Below, piece after piece: positions 11,748-21,400 of a stretch of DNA of 64,000 bases; positions within the stretch are counted from its first letter, which is position 1, and each line of letters begins with the position of its first letter. The notes under the pieces are model-generated. The model saw nothing but the letters and a program-made list of their open reading frames with translations, ran no database searches and was not told the origin of the DNA. This stretch comes from Sambucus nigra. Taxonomy: Eukaryota > Streptophyta > Magnoliopsida > Dipsacales > Adoxaceae. The stretch is from contig OX422216.1 of the NCBI GenBank assembly GCA_949130495.1, positions 98,091,967 through 98,155,966 on the forward strand, in the 5' to 3' direction. The position numbers were made by a program, and so were the translations under genes.

Positions 11748-11752
11748 AGAGG

Positions 11753-12484
11753 TAGATTGATTGCTTGGTGGTCTTCTAATTCTAATTCTTATTGTGATAA
11801 AGTCCTTAAAGTCATTCCTGCCTTCATTAACTGGGGTATATGGAAAGCCAGAAACAAATGGAGATTTGAAGATGTGAGAATGCAATCTTCCAGAGCTATA
11901 AATGAAATTCACTCTCTTATGACCTTATATATAGGGGTGGACATAGTCAAGACTCTTCCTACAAGGATGCACCAGCAGCAGTAGGTAAAGACAATTAGAT
12001 TGGTTCAATGGAGGCCTCCACGGGGGGAAATTCTAAATTTAAATGTAGATGTATGTTGTAAAGGAAATCCAGGTTCTATGGGAGGAGGAGGTGTTCTTAG
12101 GAATGCAACAGGAAACTTCATAAAAGCTTTTGCCTATTATTTTGGTCATGGAACTAATGTTATTGCAGAAGCTCTATTCTACGAGGTGTGGAGATGAGTG
12201 AAACAATTTTAAATGTGGGCCTAATTATAGAATCAGATTCCCTAATTGTAATTCAAGTTCTGAATGATCAATTGAAATGTCCATGGAGTATTATACCCTA
12301 TATTGCCAAGATTAAAGATAAGATTCAAGAGTACAATGTGCAGTTTTGCCATATTCTAAAGGAGGGAAACAAATGTGAAGATATGGTTGCTTCTTATGGT
12401 TGCTCTTCTCAAATCCATATTGAATTAAGTTCTCTAGATGTCTTTCCAAGAGAATTGAAAGGTCTCATAAACATGGATGCTTAG
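11753..12484 (+). pseudogene. LINE C-terminal region with RNase H (frameshifted)
   Basis: The frame resumes with RLIAWWSSNSNSYCDKVLKV and INWGIWKARNKWRFED, then a stop near 11981. From about 12000 it continues WRPPRGEILNLNVDVCCKGNPG. RNase H landmarks are the first Asp (LNVDVCCKG), the Glu in AEALFYEV, the second Asp in IIESDSLIVIQVL and the last Asp in EGNKCEDMVAS, so all four acidic positions appear to be kept. A frameshift near 12188 separates the Glu from the second Asp. The C-terminus FPRELKGLINMDA matches the usual LINE ending, R-LL-LD--G. Confidence 0.85.
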
Positions 12485-12621
12485 GGCTTCCCCAACTTTA
12501 GATACTCTTAGTGAATTCTATGATAATTTTGTAAAGGTGACTGTTTTTATAAAGTCATCATTCTTTTATGTAAGCTTATTTTTGTTTTAATTTATCAATA
12601 AAATCAGGGGGATAATTCCCT

Positions 12622-12650
12622 CCCCCCCCCCCCCCCCCAAAAAAAAAAAA
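12622..12650 (+). other. LINE tail: 17 C followed by 12 A
   Basis: After AATAAAATCAGGGGGATAAT and TCCCT the plus strand has a run of 17 C (12622-12638) and then 12 A (12639-12650). A second LINE insertion ends the same way at 45813-45842 on the opposite strand. Confidence 0.85.
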
Positions 12651-12669
12651 GTAATAGGAAAATTAACTT

Positions 12670-13800
12670 TCTCTATCGGGGTTTGAATAATAGTGTTTTC
12701 GCACTTAAGCTATCTATCTTTAGTTCCCGCTAACAAGGAAGTTTAAGCAATTATTAGGTGAACCTAAACCCCCTGAATCTTTCTCCCTCCTAGCATTTGA
12801 GTTATCGTGTATTCACATTTAAGCTACCTATTTTTGGTTCCCCCTAACCATAAAGGTTAACCAGTCGTGAGGTGACTCAAAACCCCCTCAGATCTTTTTC
12901 CCTCGCAGTGTTTGAGTTACAGTTTATTCATACTTAAGTTACCTATCTTTGGTTCCCTCTAACCATAAAGGTTAACCAGTTGTGAGGTGACTCGAACCCC
13001 CAGAGCTTTCTCCCTTTCGGTGTTTGAGTTAGCGATTATTCACACTTAAGATTCCTATCTTTGGTTATCGCTAACCAGGAAGGTTAACCAGTTATTAGGT
13101 GACCCGAAACCCCCAGAGATTTCTGTCGCTCAGGGTTTGAGTTATCGCGTATTCAAACTTAATCTAGATATCTTTGGTTGCCGCTAACTAGGAAGGTTAA
13201 CCAGTTGTGACGTGACCCAAACCCCCGCAGAGCTTTCTTCCTCCCAGTGTTTGATTTACTGTGTATTCACACTTAATCTGCCTATCTTTGGTTTTTCTAA
13301 CTAGGAATATCAGCCAGTCATGAGGTAGCCCAGAACCCACCAGATCTTTCTCCCTCCTGGTGTTTGAGTTATCGTGTATTCACACTTAATCTACCTATCT
13401 TTGGTTACCTATAAACATGAAGGTTAACTTGTCATGAGTTGACCTAAAAAAAACCTTATATTTCTCCCTCCCGGTGTTTGAGTTACCGTGTATTTACATT
13501 TAAGCTATATATCTTTGGTTCCTAATAACCCGAAAGATTATTAAGTCATGAGGTAACCCAAAACCCCTCGGAGCTTTATCCCTCCTAGTGTTTGAGTTAC
13601 CGTGTATTCACACTTAATCTACCTATCTTTGGTTCCCTCTAACTAGTAAGGTTAAAAATTCATGAGGTGACCTGACCCCTAGATCTTTCTACCTCTCGAT
13701 GTTTGAGTTACCATGTATTCACACTTAAGCTACCTATCTTTGGTTCCCCCTAAGTAGGAAAGTTAACTAGTCGAGAGGTGACTCGAGACTCCGTATATGT
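12670..13800. repeat. ~113-bp tandem repeat, about ten copies
   Basis: The phrase GTTTGAGTTA recurs with starts near 12681, 12794, 12910, 13022, 13135, 13249, 13362, 13475, 13590 and 13701, a steady period of 111-116 bp. Each unit also has CACTTAAGCTACCTATCTTTGGTTCCC (read as two shorter blocks), GGTTAACCAGT and CTTTCTCCCTCC. Copies differ by many substitutions. The array lies next to the LINE tail and may be part of the LTR element that the LINE invaded. Confidence 0.9.
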
Positions 13801-14335
13801 TTATCATCTTAGAGGTGCACACAAAACACATGGGTGTAATCCGTCATCGTCATACCCTCATTACGATTTATGTCCCTAGTTTAAGGTATATTCTGGCTTT
13901 ATGTTATTCTTGTTCATATTCTTTTTATTTTTATTTTTACTATTATTATCATTATTATTAATATTATTTTTCTTCTTATTACTATTATTATGTGGCGTTT
14001 TTTCTTTTATACATAACAGGATAAATTCAATCACCCTTAACTTTTATCCCATCTATTTCCTACTTTTAGATTGCTTTATTACTATTGTTTTCAATATTTC
14101 TGCCCCATTACATCGATCCCCTATCATCAATGATTATTTATTATTATTATACCTACTTTTTATTTTAGGAAAATGACAAATAAAAAAGCATCATATCTTA
14201 GTCCCAAACATATAACTATCCCACCATAAAATATCTGGTATTATATAAACTTGATGAGTTCAAAGGTTTTTACCATACACAAAAAAAACATGCAATAAAA
14301 TGTAAAAAGAGAAAGCCAAGAAACTTATATGTGGC
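13801..14335. other. No gene; low-complexity TTATTA/TTTTTA block
   Basis: A thymine-rich, near-trinucleotide stretch at 13905-13995 produces a meaningless Leu/Phe-rich frame. The remaining sequence has no recognised feature. Confidence 0.6.
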
Positions 14336-14339
14336 GCAT

Positions 14340-14660
14340 TTGCAGGACACACCCCTATTGTTCCCGTAGAAGGATCTCCGTATCCTCCTCATCCGCCGTC
14401 AAAGGAGTGCTATAGGCCACCCGCGCCCCAGACTCCCTTTATCAGGATACGCCTTCCCAATCATTAACATGATGGACCACACTCTGGTACCTCTTGGGCC
14501 TTGAAACTAACACCGCTGGCCAAGGCCCCGAATTCGTTAGCCCAACTTTCGCCTCCGGTCTAACATCACCACCCATAGCTCCATCCTATGCATGATTCAA
14601 GTTCCGCGCTAGGTCTTGAGTTGTATCATCTTCTACCATAATAGGATCCAAAGGGTCCAT
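14340..14660 (-). pseudogene. Gene-like 5' coding fragment of unknown function
   Basis: On the minus strand a start codon in a good plant context (GCACCATGG, ATG at 14660-14658) opens MDPLDPIMVEDDTTQDLARN. After one in-frame TAG the same frame continues DGAMGGDVRPEAKVGLTNSG and RPKRYQSVVHHVNDWEGVS before consecutive stops near 14435. The family is not recognised; it could be the start of a retrotransposon gag or a host gene relic. The leader upstream contains a CT/GA microsatellite (14724-14744) and a TATA-like box about 150 bp upstream, so transcription from this point is plausible in the ancestor. Confidence 0.4.
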
Positions 14661-14822
14661 GGTGCAAAGAAAATCCAAATAAATTGAGAAGAAACTCAAA
14701 AGTAGGTGAAGTAGTCTCAAAACATAGAGAGAGAGAGAGAGAGAGAAGTGAGAGATGAGGAGAGAGAAGTTGGGAGAAGTAAGAAAAACCTAAGGAGACC
14801 ATCATTTATACATTTCAGGCTC
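14661..14822 (-). promoter_or_regulatory. TATA box and CT-rich leader before the minus-strand fragment
   Basis: The minus strand reads TGTATAAATGATGG around 14820-14807, followed by a pyrimidine-rich leader with a (CT)n run and then the start codon at 14660. The order and spacing fit a plant core promoter with a short 5' UTR. This is an inference from sequence only. Confidence 0.4.
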
Positions 14823-14825
14823 TGA

Positions 14826-15440
14826 GATGTTTAATGAATGGTTAAACATCCAAGCTTCCTTAACTGAACGATCAAAGGGGACATTTAACTGCCTGGCCAC
14901 TTTCCTAAAAATCCTATTTTTCACCCCCAAGTTTTTTTACCTCTTACACCCGTACCCACACCCATCATAAAAATAAACAAACCTAGTTTTATCCATCCTT
15001 GTTTCAACGAAGAGTGTCCGAACACATACCCTCCTAGTCGACTGCCTCTGTGGACACCCCGATTTGTAATCGAGGTGCGAGATATTTATCCCATTAATTA
15101 GTAAACCCTCAACCTACACTTACGGAGAATATCTAGCATAGATGTGAGAAACCACCCCAAAGAAAACAAACACGGTCAACACCACAAGGATAGAACTTTT
15201 AGGGGGGAAAATCCAAAAACAACTTCTTAGTGGGTTCTTTAACTGAATGGTTTAAGGCCCCAACCCCTTTAATCGAATGGCCATATGTCTTTGGCTGAAC
15301 GATTAACCTCACCACATGTAATGATGGCGAAATATATGTAATCTTACCCATGGCCCTACATGTGTCTCCCTTAACCCTATCCACAATACACGTGTAATGG
15401 TTAAACGTCTACTTTTATCGAATGGTCAAAGGAGGCCAAT
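14826..15440. repeat. Decayed cluster of TTAAcCGAAcGGTTAA-like words
   Basis: Related words are seen near 14831 (TTTAATGAATGGTTAAAC), 14859 (TTAACTGAACGATCAAAG), 15237 (TTTAACTGAATGGTTTAAG), 15268 (TTTAATCGAATGGCC), 15294 (CTGAACGATTAACC), 15394 (GTAATGGTTAAAC) and 15415 (TTATCGAATGGTCAAAG). A consensus TTTAACCGAACGGTTAAA would be an inverted repeat around a 2-nt centre. Most differences are C-to-T or G-to-A. The host element is not identified; TGTGGACACCCCG near 15051 could be an LTR edge. Confidence 0.45.
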
Positions 15441-18389
15441 CGACCCCTGTAAAAGGAGGTCCCCACCAACCTTGAAAAGAACCCCAAACCCAACATTGAT
15501 TCGTTTTTCTAACTTTCTCAATCTCGAGTGCATCAAATACTCGAGCTCATTCGAAAAAGTTTGGAGTGAAGTTCTTACTTCTAAAAGGCTTCTTCCCCTC
15601 TGAGTGAAGTTTCTACTTATAAAACGTTGCATCTCCCGAGTTAGGTTCATACTTTTTAAAAGTCACATTATTGGAGAAAAAAAGGTAAGCCTCTATGAAC
15701 ATCCCGCAAAAGTTGAAACTTCTAAATGAAGATCAGCCCGACTGAACAGGGACACTTCCTCAGGGAAAAATTCTGCTGAAGCTACAAGGGTAAATAAATT
15801 CTACATAATTTGAGTTTATACCCCATATATATTGTGATAAACTCTCCATATCTGTTTATCTCATTTAGCCCGATCCTAGTTTAGGGGACCAGGTATGCAC
15901 TTTACAATGTTTATAATTTAAAAGCCTAATTTTTAACCTAACGCCTCTATTATTAAATTGAAATCACATAATCACGTGTTAAATAAATTCTAATCAAATG
16001 CCACGACTAAATACAAAAAATGAAAACATACTTTTCAAAACCATTATTAGGAAAGTGTTAGTGAGCCGAGTAATTCTGAAAAGGTCTAAAATTAAACTAA
16101 TGTCACTCATTCTATGAGCGAACAAAGCCTGTCGCTGCGATGACATCCTCGAATATGTGTTTTCCTGCAAATATTTATCAAGCATTGGACTTTGATTAAC
16201 GTATTTTAAACATATAAATAGACCCTTCCAACATAATGGAAGTGCTACATTAAGGACTAGGCTCCATAAATACCGTAATATTATATATTGTATACCCGAT
16301 GTCCCATTGTCTACACCAGTAAATATGTCTCATTTGTTGGAATAACGTTGGTTTGGATCCCAAGTACTCTTGGGTACGTAGGTGTTATACCATTCCAAAC
16401 TCGTCAAGCACAGGACTCAAAATACGTCTCTCAGCGTATTATTTGTTCAGGATGCCTCCATCTCTTATCCAAAACCCCTTTATCACCTCAAATCAACTCA
16501 AGGACTACGACACCTCAGGACTTTAGCTCTATTAATAAAGGATACATAGATCTTTGTTGGTGGCTTCTGGTCCACTCCAACCCCAATGTATTGTGTTTTA
16601 CTTGGTTTCTTAACTGTAAAACATTACATATGTTACATAACATCCCCTTTACACCTCCAAACTAGCCCGAATAATAATACCTTCCTGCTAGTGATCACTC
16701 GATGATCATAATATGATATTCCCATATATATGATCATCGAGCCCACTCCCATTTTGAACCTCCATCGAAGCTACCCTTTTTCCTATAGATATCTTCTCCC
16801 CTTCTTAAGATAAGTCCTACACTTGCACATACATCACTTTGGAACACGTGTACAACTAAACTACGTAGGCTTTGATCTCGTGGATACACAAACATAACCT
16901 TAACGACCACTTGTTACCCAAGTTTAGCTTCCTTGTACCCTTATATACATTGATGGACACCCGTTGAAAAAGTTGATATTCCTCGCATACGATACATACT
17001 AAAGTCCATCCATTATCCAAATACACATCCTCACACAAGAAGTCTTGTGTACCCACATTGGTTAAGTGACGTTACTACATCTCTCATTAATACCATTTTC
17101 ATACCTAACATATCTACATTAAAAGGGATTCTCAAACTAAGGTCTCAAAACAAGTTCTAAACTAAACTAAAACGTAATCACATAATGTTAAGAGAGATAA
17201 TAATCATATAATAAAGGAAGAATAGAGAACAAGTGGAGTGACTAACACCTTTCCCACTCTTAACCTAGTTATCGAACCCCAAAACAAGAATCTTTATACC
17301 AACCGCAAGCCTAAACCTGCCTTAGGGTTGACCCGAAAGGGCTAACTCGAACCTTTTATTTGTCTTCATGTAAGATAAACTGGAAACTTTAAACAACCGA
17401 TTACCTCTCCCACCGATTGCATCTAGGCTCATACCTAAACTAGGGGCGTACGACCAAAATTAAATATGGTGTCAAACAACTTCCAGGGGAAATCACTCAC
17501 AACTGATAAACTCAACCTCAGGAGAAACTAGGAATTAAGATACAAGCGCTCCCGCTTCCTCGAAAGGATCATAAAAAAGCCAAACAAGGCACATTTCCCA
17601 GAGCACTCCCAATCCCCGGCGTCTGGGGCCCATAACACCACAATTATCTTGATCCCAATTTATTGCACTAGGACACAAATAACTCATAAATCATATTTTA
17701 AAGTAACAGTCCAATTGAGGACTAGTAGAAGAACGAGTGATCCTCATAGATTTATAGGTATACCTTCATGAGATATTTTTGTGGACCCTCTGAATTTCCA
17801 ATTACTTGTGCCCATGGGTCAGGTGGACTCATAATGTTAATTTGGTGGTGGGTCGTGTGAGTGACCTATCATTTGTGGCCATGGGCCGTGTGAACTCATG
17901 TCGTTGATATAATAGTATTGGAGTAGCTATAATTTAATAAATTATGTAGTTATGTGAGTTGGCTAGCTTGTGGTACACTTCACCTTATATTATGAGACTA
18001 CAAAAGTACCGACTACTTGTATAATATAAGAAATTGTGTGGCTATTGGAATTAGGTAGCTAGTGATATAATTCCATTTCATATATTATATGATGAATGTT
18101 ATTGTAGATAAAATTGTTCATAGAGGTGAGTTATGTGGATTCTTATTTTTGAACTGTGAAAGGGTGGTGTAGATTCCCTACGGTGATTGGTGATGAGATA
18201 TTAAGATTCTCGGTTGGGGTTTGTTATGGGAAGAACTATGTCATTGTAGTCATAGTAATATTGTTGTTTTTGGTGTTCATGTATTAGTATCCATGGATAT
18301 GAGGTATTACGATGTGAATGAGAAAACCCTACATATATTTATATGTATCATGTTCTTAGTGCTACGGTGGGACTCTTTATTTTTGTTAT
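15441..18389. other. Unassigned repeat-like DNA
   Basis: No protein family, PBS or LTR border is recognised with confidence over nearly 3 kb. Small frames, such as the 125-codon plus-strand one at 16288-16665, have no recognisable motifs. The only structured feature seen is the inverted repeat at 16698-16741. Confidence 0.4.
16698..16741. repeat. Perfect 12-bp inverted repeat (hairpin)
   Basis: CTCGATGATCAT (16698-16709) and ATGATCATCGAG (16730-16741) are exact reverse complements. One further A-T pair extends the stem to 13 bp around an 18-base loop. It has no T-run on either side and is not a terminator. Confidence 0.85.
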
Positions 18390-20180
18390 GATAGTGTGAC
18401 ACCCCGTTTAATTAAACACCGAGTAGTTACTCCTTTATTAAATTAATACAGAATATCAAGTTGGTTCAGTCTTAGCATCACTATCGAAAAAATTTAATTA
18501 ATTACTAGCCACCTAATATTTAAAATAGAGAGATGCCAAATTTTATTAAATAAGTTAACAATTAACCAAGAATTAAGTCCTCAACCATCAATTGCATAAA
18601 CAATCTCATGTGAATAACCAACGAAATGAAATAAACTGAGTCTGGAGTAAACACTCCAATAATAATAATACTAGAGTAAATGAAGTCCCAATACAAGAGT
18701 CCGGATAAATAAACCAATATCTGAAATAATGAAAGTCTGTAACTACAACCTCTAAACAAGAATGGGAAACATGCCCTGACTAATATGAATGACTCTGAAG
18801 GAATCAAAGATAAATGTGGAGGCGTCTAATACCGAGATCTTTTATCTTCCACATCAGCTACAGCACGTCTTCAGAATGAAACTTCTATGGTAGGCATCCC
18901 TGTGGCTGGGCACCTAAAATGTTTTAAAAAAAAGAATTTGAAAGCAAACGGGCAGAGCCCGAGGTGAAAATATTTTAAAAACAGCAAGTGTTTAAATTAC
19001 AATATTAAACAACACATATATTAAACATGTTAGTCATGTGCCCTCACTTGAGATCCTCACCCCTCAACTTTTGTGAACGCCTATCACATCCTTTAAATTT
19101 CACCTAGTTACACCACTACTTGACTAGTCTATTCTACCCCAATCTAGACGGTACGTACTTTAGATTCCACCCATTTTATTTAAATAGGATATATTCATAA
19201 GTCACACATTCAATAATCAGATTATTTAGCTCAAGTATCAGTTAAGTCTACATTGTTCTTAACTCCATTAAATTCCTTAATTATTCACATTTATTAAGTA
19301 GCGGTGAATCAGTCACAAGTACATATATAAGTCACCCATTACATATATACATATATGGCACCCCTAGGCTAAGCTGCAGTGCACGCATACTCTGCTATTG
19401 AATCCCGGTACGTCTCGTACATAAAGATCACGTGTTTTGAATCACTCAGGAACCGTTTCAATACAAATCACACATAGTGGAGGCGAACATAGTTCACATA
19501 CCCATGGGTCACGCACATACCTATGCTCCCACGGTTAGCTGACTTATCAACTCACAAATAAGTCATTCACAATCCAATGTCCTTAAGGTACCAGCATAAA
19601 TCCCCCTGAAGGCATACAAAGATAAGACGGTCCTTTCCCCAAAATCAACCTCCCGTGATAGCAAGTATGGTAGGTATGTCATACACATAATCATCCATGT
19701 ACTAAGTATTCACACAACTTAGGTAATCATCATTTTAGTATAGGTATATTCCAACCCCATATCGTATGCCTCACACATATAATAATATCATCCCATTTAT
19801 TCTACACAATAGATTTTAATGCGATAATTCTCAACGTATAGCTCCAAGTACATACCCTATCCCAAAAGGTTACTAAGTCCCCCGCTAGTCTCTAAGGTTA
19901 TCTCAATATTTAAAGTTTCCCCCTTTTAGTCTTTAACCTCAAATTATAATTGGAGCAAAATATATTCAGGTTCTCACAACTTATAATAGTACCTCATTAG
20001 TCGGATATTCGTAAGTCTACCACTTAACCCCAATTAAACCTAATAATTTTTTGGGCTTCAAATACCATCCTACTGATCTTCCCTAAGTACCAATATGCTC
20101 AATCAATCATCACTAAAGAGTTCTAAAGGTTGAAAGTTATTCAATTATTTAAAGGAAAAATACTTCACTTTTTGTAGAGG

Positions 20181-20240
20181 GGTCGATCCATAGAATAAAT
20201 GGGTCGATCGATCGACATGCTTTGATCGATCGATCGATCA
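20181..20240. repeat. GATCGATC palindrome cluster in element A 3' LTR
   Basis: GGTCGATCCA, GGGTCGATCGATCGAC and TTGATCGATCGATCGATCAA lie within 60 bp. The last is a run of overlapping palindromes. The cluster lies about 1.15-1.2 kb from the LTR's 5' end. Confidence 0.9.
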
Positions 20241-20638
20241 AGCAGTTATCTGCCCATAATTCCTTTAATAATTACGGGATTCTACCATTTTTACACCTCT
20301 AAATCACATTACAACGTCCCAAACTCCCCAAATGAGTATACTAATCATGAAACCAACATTACTACACCAGTCTTAACGTTCAAGATTCATCAAAACATCA
20401 CAGATTATCGATTTCTTGGATTAAAAGTTATTAAAAATACTATAACCCTAGTTTTTCATCATCTCTTCAAAAATCATTATAAACCTTAATTTAATTTCGT
20501 GATTTGCTAAATCTTAGTTTATAATTCTTTCACTTAATGATTCTAGAAGGTCCCCTACATGCAAACCTACCCAAGTTCATGATTTAGTCTTTAATTTCAC
20601 ATTATCACAATTATTCATAATTTGTCTTCAAATTTAAT

Positions 20639-20872
20639 TTACCATGTAGAACATATGCCATAAATCTTTGCAAGATAAATCACTTGCCTGGAAAATAAAG
20701 ATTTTGATCCTTTGAAGCAGATGGTATAGGAGTGATCCTCTCTTTCCGATCTATCTGGTGGTGGTGACGGTGGTGCAAAAGCCTCTAGGGTGGTTTCTTC
20801 TTTGGGAACTTTCTTCTCTTCCTCTCTAACTGCCATTATGATTTTTGGTTGTGAAAACCCTAAGGAACTCAA
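20639..20872 (-). CDS. Small open frame in the LTR leader (77 codons), doubtful
   Basis: The frame opens MSSLGFSQPKIIMAVREEEK and continues with an acidic/basic and Pro-rich stretch (APPSPPPDRS). The second LTR has the same frame (27814-28044) with several amino-acid changes (E/K, Y/H, I/V, C/F), most of them non-synonymous. Both copies are therefore identical by duplication rather than by selection. It lies around the point where a transcript leader is expected, with a splice-donor-like AG-GCAAGTG inside its 3' half (20686). No known family is recognised, and I consider protein production unlikely. Confidence 0.2.
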   Translation of the reverse strand: MSSLGFSQPKIIMAVREEEKKVPKEETTLEAFAPPSPPPDRSEREDHSYTICFKGSKSLFSRQVIYLAKIYGICSTW

Positions 20873-21386
20873 GTGTTGGCTGATAATATCAGGCTAAAAT
20901 TCGTGGGCTACTATTCCTTAAAAAGTCAGAATGACTGAAATACCCTCACGGGTTGTCGGTTAGGCCTAAAATACCCCGAGACCCAAACGAAACCCCCGTC
21001 TAGTGTTTTCTGACTATCTCAACCCTTCCAAAAATGTTGGCACACTCAAAATGATCATACGGATGACATAAAAATAAAATAGATTTAAATCCATTAAATT
21101 AGGTCCTGACATGACTGACACGCGCATCCCAATTCAATTACTGAAACTGCCGTATTTTCATCTCACGACAATTTTAATAAATTCAATAATCTTATATAAC
21201 CATAATCACTCAGTAATATTCAACAACATTATTATAATCAAATACTAACTCTCGTCTCGCTAGCATTTAAATTCGGATTAATTTTCAATTAATTATCCCA
21301 AATAAATTTAATTAATCCCATAATTAAAAATAATTTCATTTAATTAATCACATAATTAAAAGCCATAAAAAATACGGGGTATTACA

Positions 21387-21400
21387 AACTTCTCCCCTAA
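21387..21400 (-). other. Element A polypurine tract
   Basis: The minus strand reads TTAGGGGAGAAGTT directly before TGTAATACCCC, the start of the 3' LTR. It is the expected plus-strand primer site. Confidence 0.85.

Larger units (their letters stand above)
7905..12650 (+). mobile_element. 5'-truncated LINE with RNase H, interrupted by a solo LTR
   Basis: The LINE proper is 7905-9068 plus 11753-12650, about 2.06 kb without the LTR. It covers the end of RT, the zf-RVT region, RNase H, an AATAAAA-containing 3' end and a poly(C)-poly(A) tail. The 5' junction is placed near 7905 because similarity to RT begins around FFSKKM; upstream is LTR DNA. Several stops and frameshifts make it dead. It belongs to the plant RNase H-containing L1-like clade, as does the fragment at 40959-41790. 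Confidence 0.85.
18395..21386 (-). mobile_element. Element A 3' LTR
   Basis: On the plus strand it runs from TGTGACACCCCG to GGGGTATTACA. It pairs with 25562-28557 along its whole length. The sense strand is minus, so the 5' end of this LTR is at 21386. It contains the small frame at 20639-20872 and the GATCGATC cluster at 20181-20240. Confidence 0.95.

Noticed and set aside
13901..14176. Leu/Phe-rich, membrane-like frame of 91 codons
   Set aside because: The product of a TTATTA/TTTTTA low-complexity stretch; no start context or homologue recognised.
16288..16665. 125-codon plus-strand frame as a gene
   Set aside because: No recognisable motif, no promoter or splice context, and located in unassigned repeat DNA.
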